In this document: positions 54,161 to 63,495 of the stretch, one piece after another
How positions within the stretch are numbered: position 1 is the stretch's first letter
How the letters are laid out: the number at the start of each line of letters is the position of its first letter
Origin: Ulvibacterium sp965228935
Lineage (GTDB): Bacteria; Bacteroidota; Bacteroidia; Flavobacteriales; Flavobacteriaceae
Assembly: GCF_965228935.1 (NCBI RefSeq)
Contig: NZ_OZ245846.1
Span: forward strand, 186,001 to 250,000
Length of the DNA: 64,000 nucleotides
Direction: 5' to 3'
The notes under the pieces: generated by a model
What the model was told of the DNA's origin: nothing
The model's database searches: none
Seen by the model: the letters and a program-made list of their open reading frames with translations, nothing else
Position numbers and translations under genes: made by a program

Positions 54161-54874
54161 CTATTTGGAGCTAGGTTCCCTCTCCCGATCATTCCTTAAA
54201 AATAGGGTCTCATCGCCCTGTCCCATGATGATAAGATCCGTGGTTTTCAGAAAAAGTCCGGTTTCAACCACCCCGGGCATTTCTATGAGAGTCCTATTCA
54301 ATCTGTCTATATCCTTGACTCCAAAAATATCGACGTCAAGAATACAATTATTTTCATCGGTTCTAAACGTTTTTCCATCGCGTTTTCTTATGACGGGTTT
54401 CAAACCCATTTCGATTAGCTGGGCACGTATTGTTGGGGTAGCCAAAGGGATGGTTTCCAAAGGCAACTTAAATTTACCCAAGGCATTGACCTTCTTTCCG
54501 GAATCGGCAATGATTACATTTAGCTTGGCGTTATGGGCAAGAATCTTTTCCCACAATAGCGCACCGCCACCACCTTTGATCAATCGGAACTGTGGATCGA
54601 ATTCATCCGCACCGTCTATATTGATATCCAACTTACCGGCCTTTTCCAATGATATTAGCGCTATACCCAAATCCTTCGCTAATTGGGCTGTCTTTTCAGA
54701 TGAGGGCACACCCTTTATGGATAGACCTTTCCCAACTTCTTCTCCCAATTTACGGATCATATGTACCGCCGTAGATCCAGAGCCCAGACCCACTACCATC
54801 CCATTTTTAACCAAGGAAACGGACTGGATAGCGGCAATTTTCTTTTCGTGTTCCGCGTTGGCCGATTTCATCAT
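54161..54874 (-). CDS. rpiA: Ribose-5-phosphate isomerase A
   Basis: A 237-residue isomerase of the non-oxidative pentose phosphate pathway, interconverting ribose-5-P and ribulose-5-P. The phosphate loop GLGSGSTAVHM, the catalytic acid stretch NIDGADEFDPQFRLIKGGGGALL and the EKILAHNA helix are all present. Length fits the family. It reads alone toward the left. Confidence 0.95.
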   Translation of the reverse strand: MMKSANAEHEKKIAAIQSVSLVKNGMVVGLGSGSTAVHMIRKLGEEVGKGLSIKGVPSSEKTAQLAKDLGIALISLEKAGKLDINIDGADEFDPQFRLIKGGGGALLWEKILAHNAKLNVIIADSGKKVNALGKFKLPLETIPLATPTIRAQLIEMGLKPVIRKRDGKTFRTDENNCILDVDIFGVKDIDRLNRTLIEMPGVVETGLFLKTTDLIIMGQGDETLFLRNDREREPSSK

Positions 54875-55005
54875 AAAACTCTTTGTAAACTAAAGATAGC
54901 TATTACCAAGGGAATTCGGGTACCGATTTTATTTCCAAGCCAAGAAATTCCGCATTTAAAATAGTGGATACTTTTTGCCCCAAATTTTCCTAAATTCGGC
55001 CTATA

Positions 55006-55737
55006 ATGATCAAGGCCCTAATTTTTGACTTGGATGGAACACTTATCCAGACGGAAGTATTGAAGGCAACTTCGTATGCCCAGGCCATACAACAGTTGAC
55101 CGACCATAACGTACTGGAACAACAGGTAATGGACGTTTTTGGAAAATTCGTGGGATTGTCCCGGGAAAAGGTTGTAGATGGCCTTTACGGGGAATTTTCA
55201 TCAGAATTGAAACTGCACTTGGGCTCTCAGGATTCCGTCAATGTTAAGGAGGAAATCATCAACAAACGACTATCCATTTATGATGAAATCCTTAAGGATG
55301 CGGTTCTTTTATCCAGGCATTTTTGCCCCTTTACCCTTGAGCTTTTGCACAAGGCCCATTCAGAGAAGTTACAAATTGTTTTGGCTACCATGTCCCATCT
55401 GCCCCAGGCCACAAGGATGACCGCCATACTGGGGATAGCGGATAAACTTAACTTGATCCTCACTCGGGACGATGTCATTAAGGGCAAACCAGATCCCGAG
55501 ATTTATCTCAAGGCAAAAAATCTACTCCAGTTGGATTCGGATGAGTGTTTGGTCATTGAGGACTCCGTCAATGGCATCAAGGCCGGACTCAAGGCCGGAA
55601 TGCAGGTCTTTGCCGTGACGAACGATGTTACAAGACGTTCCGTACATGCCTGTAATCTGTTGGAAGATGCCTATATCGTGGATACGCTTGAAGACCTAAG
55701 CTCAAGGGTATTTGGTTTTATTAGGGCCAAATCGTAG
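55006..55737 (+). CDS. HAD-superfamily phosphatase (beta-phosphoglucomutase-like)
   Basis: A 243-residue HAD hydrolase with motif I DLDGTLIQTE (Asp8), motif II around VLATMS and motif III/IV GKPDPEIYLKAKNLL and VIEDSVNGIKAG. A four-helix cap lies between motifs I and II, as in sugar phosphatases and beta-phosphoglucomutases. The substrate cannot be told. Confidence 0.88.
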   Translation: MIKALIFDLDGTLIQTEVLKATSYAQAIQQLTDHNVLEQQVMDVFGKFVGLSREKVVDGLYGEFSSELKLHLGSQDSVNVKEEIINKRLSIYDEILKDAVLLSRHFCPFTLELLHKAHSEKLQIVLATMSHLPQATRMTAILGIADKLNLILTRDDVIKGKPDPEIYLKAKNLLQLDSDECLVIEDSVNGIKAGLKAGMQVFAVTNDVTRRSVHACNLLEDAYIVDTLEDLSSRVFGFIRAKS

Positions 55738-55789
55738 TTTTTTCCCCTTAAAAAATAGTCATTCTTCCCACTGGACATAGGTACGTTCG

Positions 55790-56314
55790 CTAACTTCTTA
55801 CCAAATCCAGGTTGATTACGGCAGACTCCTCCGTTCCATTCCCTGTAAAATCAAAAGTGGTAATACCGCTCAGAAACAACACATTGTTTTCGATTGCGAT
55901 ATTGAACAATTCATAATCGTCCCGGGCATCACCATCAAAGACGATTATCAGTAGGTCTCCGTACTCCTCCCCATTAAAACCAAGTTCCCCGGAAAATGTT
56001 TCCGAGCCCAGTCCAGGAGTGTTTATCGTGATGGAAAATCTGCCATTGGCCTGGACGGTCAGTGTAGCACTTCCGCCCTCCTCAATAATGTCCAATCGAG
56101 TACCGGAAACATCGATACTTTCAAACACCGCACCTATAGCCGTCCAATTCCCGGTAAAATCGGAAACTGAAAGTGTCTGGCCTTCCAAGGATATAACCAA
56201 ATCCTCATCATCACTGCTGCAAGAAATTGAAGTGCCAAGTATTATGAACATAATAACCATAGAAAACATGGCCCTTATTCTCCTGTACAGGTAATCCAAA
56301 CCTTTATTTTTCAT
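55790..56314 (-). CDS. Lipocalin-like lipoprotein, function unknown
   Basis: A 174-residue lipoprotein (LGTSISC lipobox, Cys32 after a long basic N-region) with a 120-residue beta-rich domain that looks like a lipocalin-type barrel (FTGNWTAIGAVFESIDVSG, SATLTVQANGRFSITINT). It converges on the HAD gene, leaving 52 bp between the two stops. Confidence 0.6.
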   Translation of the reverse strand: MKNKGLDYLYRRIRAMFSMVIMFIILGTSISCSSDDEDLVISLEGQTLSVSDFTGNWTAIGAVFESIDVSGTRLDIIEEGGSATLTVQANGRFSITINTPGLGSETFSGELGFNGEEYGDLLIIVFDGDARDDYELFNIAIENNVLFLSGITTFDFTGNGTEESAVINLDLVRS

Positions 56315-56541
56315 TCTTTCAATTTATTTTGGTTTAACATAAAACTAGCTGCAATAGTCCAGTATCAACTATTGCAATGCCCTCTCAAAAGTAATTGTAT
56401 GGAGAGCGATGGCTTACTACGGATGTTCCAATTTTTAGCACCGATGTTACATGTATTAATCCCATTATCTAGGGAATCGCTATAAAAATGATAGATTTTA
56501 CCACTATCTTAGTAGGTATACCAACAACCCATCCGATCAAC

Positions 56542-59500
56542 ATGAGAAGGCTTTTTGTTTTTGGCTTCATCTGTTTAAACTGCTGGGTAACCCATGCCCA
56601 GCTTGACTCAAAAATTGATAGCCTGGAACAACTGCTCGAAAAGAGTCGTGATCAGGATACTACCCAAATCCAACTACTTTTGGATGTGGCCAATGCCTAC
56701 CGAGGGGTCAGTTTGGATACCTCATACCTTTATGCAAAAGAGGCATATGACCTAGCTCTAGTCCATGACCATGAATACGGTATGGCCTCGGCGGATAAAA
56801 TTAGAGGGACTTATTTTCTCTATTCGGGGATTACGGATAGCTGCATTTTTTACTATCAGAGAAGTCAGGGGTTATTTCAAAAATTAGGTGATCTGGATGG
56901 GGTACATGATATTAACTATAATCTAGGTCTTCTTCACGTATCATTGGCCGAGTATGACAAGGGCATCTCCTATTACCAAAAGGATTTTGACTATCGAAAC
57001 CAAATTAATGACACCTTGGGGATAGCAGATGGTTACTTAAATATGGGGGCTGTCTTCTTGTACAAGGGTGACAATCAGAATGCTTACACGAACTTTACGG
57101 CCTCCCTTCCCTATTTTGGCCAGGCCGGTGATAGTTTGTCCGTAGCCAAGGTAAATTTTAATCTTGGAACCATACAATGGAACTATAGCAATTATGACTT
57201 GGCCTTGACCGATTTTTTCTCCGCATTGGAAATCTTTGAGAAGGAAGGTGACCGTTATCTGTTGGCCAGTTGTTTGGAAAACATCGCCGGGGTGTACGAA
57301 AACATGGAGAACTATAAAAATGCCTTAAAATACTATAGGGCATCATTGCTGCACAGCCAGGAAGTGGGCAATGCAAGACTTACTGCTTCCAACTACCATA
57401 GTCTTGGTGCGGCAATGGATAAAAGTTCCCAAAGGGACTCCGCATTTTACTATTTCGATAAAAGCCTGGCTTTATCGGAGGAAGGCGATTTTAAGGATTT
57501 ATTGAGCCTCAACTACCATAGCCTAGGTGTACTGTATGCGGGTAATGATCCGGCAAAGGGCACTGAATTCCTCAATAAGAGTATTACCCTAAAAAAATCC
57601 ATTGAACTGGATGACCATAATATTGCGATAAGCTTGTATGAGCTGGGCGCCATCTACGCGAATGGTCGGCAATGGGCCGAAGCGAAAAGGGTTTTTGAGG
57701 AAGGATGGGAAGTCTCCCGACAAACCGACAGCAAGGATATTAAAAGCAAGCTGTCCTATGCGTTATATGACCTGCATAAAAGAATGGGAAATGAAAATAA
57801 GGCACTTTCCTATCTGGAAGAGTTTTATGTGTTAAGGGACAGTATTTTTGATGAGGAAACGAGCAAAAACATCGTGGCCCGGGAAATCCAGTACGAGACC
57901 GCAAAAAAAGACCAACAAATACAACTTCTGGTCAAGCAAAAGGAGCTACAACAAGCCGAAGTAGCTACCAAGGAAGCCCTGGTCAAGCAACGTTCCATAC
58001 AAAGAAACCTGCTGCTGTGGGGAATTGTCTCTTTGATCATTATTTCCCTTCTTTTATTTCGAAACTATACTATAAAGCTAAAGTCCCGTGAACTCGTTAA
58101 TAGAAAACAGCAGGAGTTCGTAAACCTTAGGTCACGTTTTTTTGCAAACGTTTCCCATGAATTTCGTACGCCGCTTACCCTGATTCTTGGGCCCTTGAAC
58201 GATTTGCTATCCTCGAAGCCAGGTAACAGGGAACATCAAGAAAGCTATCGATTAATGAAGCAAAACGGCGAGAAGCTATTAGGCCTGGTAAATCAGTTAC
58301 TTGATCTTGCGAAACTGGAGGCCGGCAATATGCCCTTGCGTTTAGCGGAAGCCGACCTCAAGACCTTTTTGAGGGCACGGGCCGCGGCCTTTAGTTCGCT
58401 TGCCGACTTTCAGGAAATTACGTTCCATATAAACGTTGCACCAGAAATAGCATCAGGTTGGTTTGATTCCGATGCTCTCGAAAAGATCATCAATAATCTA
58501 TTGTCCAACGCCTTCAAGTATATCGGGGAAGGAGGAAAAATAGACTTTATGGCTTCCTTAACGGATGGAAACGGTACAATTTCAAGAGAAGGCACCTATT
58601 TAAAAATAGAGGTAAAGGATGAGGGTTTGGGCATTTCCGGTCCGGAACTGGAAAAAGTTTTTGATCGTTTCTACCAAGTAGATGGTCCATTTACCAGGGA
58701 AAAGATGGGAACGGGCATTGGTCTGGCCCTGACCAAGGAACTGGTAGAATTGCATAAAGGACATATTTCCGTTGCCAGCGAAGAAGGCAAAGGAACTGTC
58801 TTTACGGTTGTCCTTCCCATTACCAGGGAGCGTTTCAAGAAAGCGGACATCATACTCGAGGATGAAAAGACGCAAAAGGTTCGGGACTTGCATAATGTGG
58901 TTCCCGCCAGGGCTTTTGCCGATTCCGAAATTCCAGGGGCCAAAACAAAAGGACTCCCCATATTGTTAATCGTGGAGGACAATACGGATGTAAGGGCCTA
59001 TATCCGGAAACAACTTCAAGACACCTACGAAATTGAGGAAGCGAACAACGGAGCAGAAGGTTTTACCTTGGCCCAAAAGAAGATCCCCGATATCATCATC
59101 AGCGATGTGATGATGCCCGGAATGAGTGGAATGACACTCTGCGAAAAGCTAAAACAGGATGAAAAAACAAGCCACATTCCCGTGATATTACTTACGGCAT
59201 TGGCATCCCAAGCCTCTAAACTCGAGGGTATTGAAACAGGGGCGGACGACTATATTGTTAAACCTTTTGATAAGGAAGAACTAAGGGCCCGAGTAAAAAA
59301 CCTGGTGGATCAACGGCAATTGCTACGGGAAAAATATAGCAGAAAGCTTCGTTTGGAGCCCAAGGCGTTGGCCGTTACCTCTACGGATGAACGTTTTCTC
59401 AAAAAAGTGTTGCATACGTTGGAACAGCGTTTGGATGATTCCTCATTTGGGGTTGAGGATTTGGCAAGGGAGGTAGGCATGGGCAGAACACAGTTGTTTC

Positions 59501-59700
59501 GCAAAATGCGTGCCCTGACCGATCAAACTGTCCAGGACTTTGTCCGGGACTATCGGCTAAAAAGGGCGGCACAATTATTAAGGGACAAGGCCGGGAACGT
59601 ATCGGAAGTTGCCTATCAGGTAGGGTTCAACAACCTTTCCTATTTTACGAAACGCTTTAAGGAGCTTTTCGGCAAAACACCTTCGCAATATGCCTCTTAG
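56542..59700 (+). CDS. TPR-hybrid two-component regulator (HK-REC-AraC)
   Basis: A 1052-residue one-protein signal system. After a signal peptide (1-22) come tetratricopeptide repeats (about 40-400), a membrane helix (about 490-507), a histidine kinase (HisKA with SHEFRTPL, phospho-His539; ATPase motifs NLLSNAFKY and GTGIGLALTKE), a receiver domain (phospho-Asp855 in IIISDVMMPG) and a C-terminal AraC HTH (about 945-1052, VSEVAYQVGFNNLSYFTKRFKE). It resembles HTCS regulators of Bacteroidota polysaccharide loci, but has TPRs in place of propeller repeats. The frame opens at 56488; the ATG at 56542 is directly before the signal peptide. No SusC/D lies adjacent. Confidence 0.93.
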   Translation: MRRLFVFGFICLNCWVTHAQLDSKIDSLEQLLEKSRDQDTTQIQLLLDVANAYRGVSLDTSYLYAKEAYDLALVHDHEYGMASADKIRGTYFLYSGITDSCIFYYQRSQGLFQKLGDLDGVHDINYNLGLLHVSLAEYDKGISYYQKDFDYRNQINDTLGIADGYLNMGAVFLYKGDNQNAYTNFTASLPYFGQAGDSLSVAKVNFNLGTIQWNYSNYDLALTDFFSALEIFEKEGDRYLLASCLENIAGVYENMENYKNALKYYRASLLHSQEVGNARLTASNYHSLGAAMDKSSQRDSAFYYFDKSLALSEEGDFKDLLSLNYHSLGVLYAGNDPAKGTEFLNKSITLKKSIELDDHNIAISLYELGAIYANGRQWAEAKRVFEEGWEVSRQTDSKDIKSKLSYALYDLHKRMGNENKALSYLEEFYVLRDSIFDEETSKNIVAREIQYETAKKDQQIQLLVKQKELQQAEVATKEALVKQRSIQRNLLLWGIVSLIIISLLLFRNYTIKLKSRELVNRKQQEFVNLRSRFFANVSHEFRTPLTLILGPLNDLLSSKPGNREHQESYRLMKQNGEKLLGLVNQLLDLAKLEAGNMPLRLAEADLKTFLRARAAAFSSLADFQEITFHINVAPEIASGWFDSDALEKIINNLLSNAFKYIGEGGKIDFMASLTDGNGTISREGTYLKIEVKDEGLGISGPELEKVFDRFYQVDGPFTREKMGTGIGLALTKELVELHKGHISVASEEGKGTVFTVVLPITRERFKKADIILEDEKTQKVRDLHNVVPARAFADSEIPGAKTKGLPILLIVEDNTDVRAYIRKQLQDTYEIEEANNGAEGFTLAQKKIPDIIISDVMMPGMSGMTLCEKLKQDEKTSHIPVILLTALASQASKLEGIETGADDYIVKPFDKEELRARVKNLVDQRQLLREKYSRKLRLEPKALAVTSTDERFLKKVLHTLEQRLDDSSFGVEDLAREVGMGRTQLFRKMRALTDQTVQDFVRDYRLKRAAQLLRDKAGNVSEVAYQVGFNNLSYFTKRFKELFGKTPSQYAS

Positions 59701-60001
59701 ATAGTCGGTTACCCGACCACGTATTAGGATTGGCTTTTTTGATTCCACCGAATTCAATAAGAGTTGAAAGCTCTAGGCAGGAATCCAATTGATAACCTGA
59801 AGTTAACGCAACCTTAAAACCAACTTTGCAAAAGTCTAAAGGATAATTTACAAACTTTGAATAACCTGATTGTTTTGGCGTGAAAAAACATCGAATCTTA
59901 GTATTTACCAAACCATTTTGCTCCCTTTGTTTTTCTTCACCGTATCCATCAATCGGCCTCGCGATCAGATTTGATACATATACCAACACCCCCTATTTCC
60001 T
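59701..60001 (+). other. 301-bp intergenic region
   Basis: A short hairpin GTCGG-TTAC-CCGAC (59704-59717) follows the regulator stop and could help end its transcript, though no long T run follows. No gene or other repeat recognised. Confidence 0.35.
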
Positions 60002-60859
60002 ATGAAAAAAAGATCGGTAGACCTTGTGGTCATTTCAGATGTGCACTTGGGCACATATGGATGTCACGCCAAGGAGTTATTGGCCTATTTAAAATCCATA
60101 AAACCCAAGCAAGTCGTACTAAATGGTGATATCATAGACATTTGGCAGTTTAGCAAACGCTATTGGCCCAAGTCCCACATGAAGGTGGTAAAGCTGATTA
60201 TGCAATGGGTTTCCAATGGGGTCAAGGTGCATTATATTACGGGGAACCATGACGAAATGCTACGGAAGTTCGTAGGTTTTACCCTAGGTTCTTTTTCGAT
60301 TTCGAACAAGGTAGTACTCTCCTTAAAAGGGAAAAAAGCGTGGATGTTCCATGGAGATGTTTTTGACGTAACCATGCAGCATTCCAAGTGGATCGCAAAG
60401 CTAGGCGCCATCGGATATGATTTTCTGATTCTCTTGAACCGCTTTGTCAATTTTATTAGCAAAAAAATGGGTAAAGGACCCGTTTCCATGTCGAAGCGGA
60501 TTAAAAATGGTGTGAAATCGGCTATTAAATTCATAAGTGATTTTGAGAAAACCGCAGCCGATATTGCCATAGAAAAGAAATTCGATTATGTGGTCTGCGG
60601 CCATATCCATCAACCGGAAATCAAGGAGATCCAAACGGACAAAGGATCCGTATTGTATTTGAATTCAGGGGATTGGGTGGAAAACCTCACCTCGCTGGAA
60701 TACCACCGGGGCAAATGGAAACTATACAATTATAGCGAAGATGTATCGACCAAGGCCTCGGACGTGGATGTCGCCGATCCCCTAGAAGTCCTGGAGAAAA
60801 ACGTACTCTTTGAACATTTGTTACAGGAATTCAAGAGTATTGGGCAAAACCGAATTTGA
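60002..60859 (+). CDS. LpxH-like metallophosphoesterase
   Basis: A 285-residue calcineurin-type phosphoesterase with the full metal set: ISDVHLG, NGDIIDIW, TGNHDE and GHIHQPEI. Members with this size act as UDP-2,3-diacylglucosamine diphosphatase in lipid A synthesis (LpxH-like) or on related nucleotide lipids. It is followed 10 bp later by a glycosyltransferase, so a role in a glycolipid is plausible. No signal peptide. Confidence 0.85.
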   Translation: MKKRSVDLVVISDVHLGTYGCHAKELLAYLKSIKPKQVVLNGDIIDIWQFSKRYWPKSHMKVVKLIMQWVSNGVKVHYITGNHDEMLRKFVGFTLGSFSISNKVVLSLKGKKAWMFHGDVFDVTMQHSKWIAKLGAIGYDFLILLNRFVNFISKKMGKGPVSMSKRIKNGVKSAIKFISDFEKTAADIAIEKKFDYVVCGHIHQPEIKEIQTDKGSVLYLNSGDWVENLTSLEYHRGKWKLYNYSEDVSTKASDVDVADPLEVLEKNVLFEHLLQEFKSIGQNRI

Positions 60860-60869
60860 ATCGCTCCAA

Positions 60870-61874
60870 ATGAAAGTGCTTTATGCCATTCAGGGAACGG
60901 GAAATGGACACTTGAGTCGGGCCAGGGATATCATTCCCGTCCTTGAACGAAAAAATATAGAACTGGATATCCTGGTCAGTGGCACCCAGGCAGATATCCC
61001 TATTCCCTATCCCATTACGTACCAATTAAAAGGATGGAGTTTCATTTTTGGAAAAAAGGGAGGCGTGGATATGTGGCGTACGTATCTAAAAACCAATACA
61101 GCGCGATTGCAAAAGGAAATCAAAAGTATTCCCGTGGCCCAATACGATCTCATTATCAATGATTTTGAACCGATAACTGCATGGGGCTGTAAATTGCAAA
61201 GCAAGGCATGTATCGGTTTTAGCCACCAAGCGGCGGTTTTGGCATCGGGGGTACCCAGACCCAAAAAAAATGACCTTTTGGGAAAGCTGATTCTTCGAAA
61301 ATATGCGCCAACAACAAAATCGTACGGCTTGCATTTCAAAGAATACAACAACAACATATTTACACCGATTGTACGACAAGAGATTCGAAAAACCACGCGA
61401 AGTTCAAAAAATCATTACACGGTATATTTACCTTCCTATAGCGATGAAAAGATTCTGAATATGCTTTCCAAAGTGAAGGGAATTCAATGGGAAGTTTTTT
61501 CCAAACATACGCGCACCAATTTTTTTCAGAACAATGTCTCCGTTCGTAAAATCAACAATAAGGCTTTTATTCAAAGTATGGCATCGTGTAAAGGCATGCT
61601 CTGCGGAGCAGGTTTTGAGACTCCCGCAGAAGTACTACACATGGGCAAAAAGCTTATGGTTATCCCCATGAAAGGACAGTATGAACAACAGTGTAATGCC
61701 GCGGCATTGAAAGAAATGGGCGTTCCGGTAGTAAAATCGTTAAAGATGAAACACCTCGGCAAACTTCAGGATTGGGTGGAAAGCAATCGAAAAGTGGAGG
61801 TTTACTATCCTGATATTACGGAATCCATTATAGACCGAATTCTTGAAGAGGCTACCGCCGGTGTCCTCCACTAA
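60870..61874 (+). CDS. MurG-like glycosyltransferase
   Basis: A 334-residue GT-B fold enzyme with the N-terminal glycine loop AIQGTGNGHLSRARDI and a late nucleotide site CGAGFETPAEVLHMGK, typical of MurG/GT28-like UDP-sugar transferases. The frame opens earlier, but the ATG at 60870 precedes the conserved strand. It is probably cotranscribed with the phosphoesterase and the GH1 gene. The acceptor is not known; a lipid is likely from the neighbours. Confidence 0.82.
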   Translation: MKVLYAIQGTGNGHLSRARDIIPVLERKNIELDILVSGTQADIPIPYPITYQLKGWSFIFGKKGGVDMWRTYLKTNTARLQKEIKSIPVAQYDLIINDFEPITAWGCKLQSKACIGFSHQAAVLASGVPRPKKNDLLGKLILRKYAPTTKSYGLHFKEYNNNIFTPIVRQEIRKTTRSSKNHYTVYLPSYSDEKILNMLSKVKGIQWEVFSKHTRTNFFQNNVSVRKINNKAFIQSMASCKGMLCGAGFETPAEVLHMGKKLMVIPMKGQYEQQCNAAALKEMGVPVVKSLKMKHLGKLQDWVESNRKVEVYYPDITESIIDRILEEATAGVLH

Positions 61875-61881
61875 AATACGC

Positions 61882-63246
61882 ATGCGAAATATTCCCAAGA
61901 GCGAACCTATTAATTTGAACAAGACCGATTTTGGTCATGATTTTGTTTGGGGCGTATCCACAGCGGCGTATCAAACTGAGGGCGCTTATGAGAAAGACGA
62001 CAAGGGAATGTCTATCTGGGACGATTTCACGGCAAAACCAAAAACAATTTTTGCGGGACACCACGGGAAAGTCGCTTGCGACTTCTACCATCGCTATCGT
62101 GAGGATATCCTTCTGATGAAGTCCATGCATATCAAAAACTTCCGGTTTTCGATTTCATGGCCAAGACTTATGCCCAAGGGCCATGGTGAGGTAAACAGGG
62201 CCGGGGTAGATTTTTACAATCGTGTCATAGATTTCTGTCTGGAATGTGGCATCACTCCTTGGGTTACCCTGTACCATTGGGACCTACCTCAAACCCTGGA
62301 AGCCAAAGGAGGCTGGGCGAACCGGGACATTTTAGGTTGGTTTGGTGACTATACCCGTCTTTGTGCAAAGTATTTTGGTGATCGGGTAAAGCATTGGATG
62401 GTTTTAAATGAACCAATGGTCTTCACGGGCGCGGGGTATTTTCTCGGAGTCCATGCACCGGGGCGCAAAGGATTAAAAAACTTTTTGCCGGCGGTACATC
62501 ACGCTACCTTATGCCAAGCCCTTGGAGGTAGAATCTTAAGGGAGGATGTTAAACGGTCTTGTATTGGCACCACGTTTTCATGTTCCCAAATTTCCCCGTA
62601 TTCAGAAGATGAAAAAGACCTGATAGCGGCAAAAAAAGCGGATATCCTATTAAATCGCCTATTTATTGAACCTACCTTGGGCTTGGGGTATCCCATGGAA
62701 AATCTAAACGTCTTAAAACGTCTTGAACGATACCAGCAGCCCAATGACCAAAGGGACATGACCTTTGCGTTCGACTTTATCGGCATTCAGAATTATACAA
62801 GGGAAGTCGTAAAACACAGTTATCGTGTTCCTTATTTAAGGGCCAAAATCGTAAAGGCCAGTGAACGGGAGGTTCCCATTACGGTGATGGATTGGGAAGT
62901 ACATCCTCCCAGCATTTATGAGATGATTGCCAAATTCAATGCGTATCCCAATATTAAAAAAATCATTATTACCGAGAACGGGGCAGCATTTGAGGACAAA
63001 TTGAAAAACGGGGCTGTAGAAGACACAAGAAGGGTAAATTATCTACAGGATTATTTGAAACAAGTGCTAAAGGCGAAAAACGAGGGTTTGGAGGTCTCGG
63101 GATATTTTGCCTGGACCTTTATGGACAATTTTGAATGGGCAGAAGGGTACCATTCCCGATTTGGCCTGGTGTATGTGGATTTTGCCACCCAGGAAAGGAT
63201 TATCAAGAAGTCCGGAAAATGGTTTAGGGCCTTTTTAAGACCATGA
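61882..63246 (+). CDS. GH1 beta-glucosidase/glycosidase
   Basis: A 454-residue GH1 enzyme. It has the two catalytic glutamates: the acid/base in LNEP (Glu177) and the nucleophile in ITENG (Glu365). The N-terminal FVWGVSTAAYQTEGA, the IKNFRFSISWPR barrel strand and the late FEWAEGYHSRFGL are hallmarks. No signal peptide is visible, so it probably acts inside the cell. A start inside the previous gene (61843) is possible; the ATG at 61882 follows its stop by 7 bp. GH1 in an operon with a glycosyltransferase may act on the glycolipid or simply on cellobiose-like sugars. Confidence 0.93.
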   Translation: MRNIPKSEPINLNKTDFGHDFVWGVSTAAYQTEGAYEKDDKGMSIWDDFTAKPKTIFAGHHGKVACDFYHRYREDILLMKSMHIKNFRFSISWPRLMPKGHGEVNRAGVDFYNRVIDFCLECGITPWVTLYHWDLPQTLEAKGGWANRDILGWFGDYTRLCAKYFGDRVKHWMVLNEPMVFTGAGYFLGVHAPGRKGLKNFLPAVHHATLCQALGGRILREDVKRSCIGTTFSCSQISPYSEDEKDLIAAKKADILLNRLFIEPTLGLGYPMENLNVLKRLERYQQPNDQRDMTFAFDFIGIQNYTREVVKHSYRVPYLRAKIVKASEREVPITVMDWEVHPPSIYEMIAKFNAYPNIKKIIITENGAAFEDKLKNGAVEDTRRVNYLQDYLKQVLKAKNEGLEVSGYFAWTFMDNFEWAEGYHSRFGLVYVDFATQERIIKKSGKWFRAFLRP

Positions 63247-63365
63247 GCATTCCCGAGCATATATCCAAATCTACACTTCGTCAGTCAGGATCGGAAGAAG
63301 TAAATGCGATAATCAGACAGGAGATTACAAAACAGATGGCAAAAAAGCTGATGAGGGCGATATAG
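63243..63365 (+). CDS. 40-codon mini-ORF coupled to GH1
   Basis: An ATG at 63243 overlaps the GH1 stop (ATGA) and opens a 40-residue frame ending TAG at 63363-63365 (MSIPEHISKSTLRQSGSEEV, then NAIIRQEITKQMAKKLMRAI). Composition is helix-like and basic. Translational coupling and reasonable codons support it, but it is short and without known relatives. Confidence 0.35.
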   Translation: MSIPEHISKSTLRQSGSEEVNAIIRQEITKQMAKKLMRAI

Positions 63366-63495
63366 TTGTTCATAAGTAGGAATTTTCGTTGAAAATAGCA
63401 AAAATCCCTATTCGCGAGACTTCTATATCATACTTTTCGATGAACGGGCCCTTTTTAGGAAGGCAATCGGTCCATTGAACCGGTAATTGTTTTTA

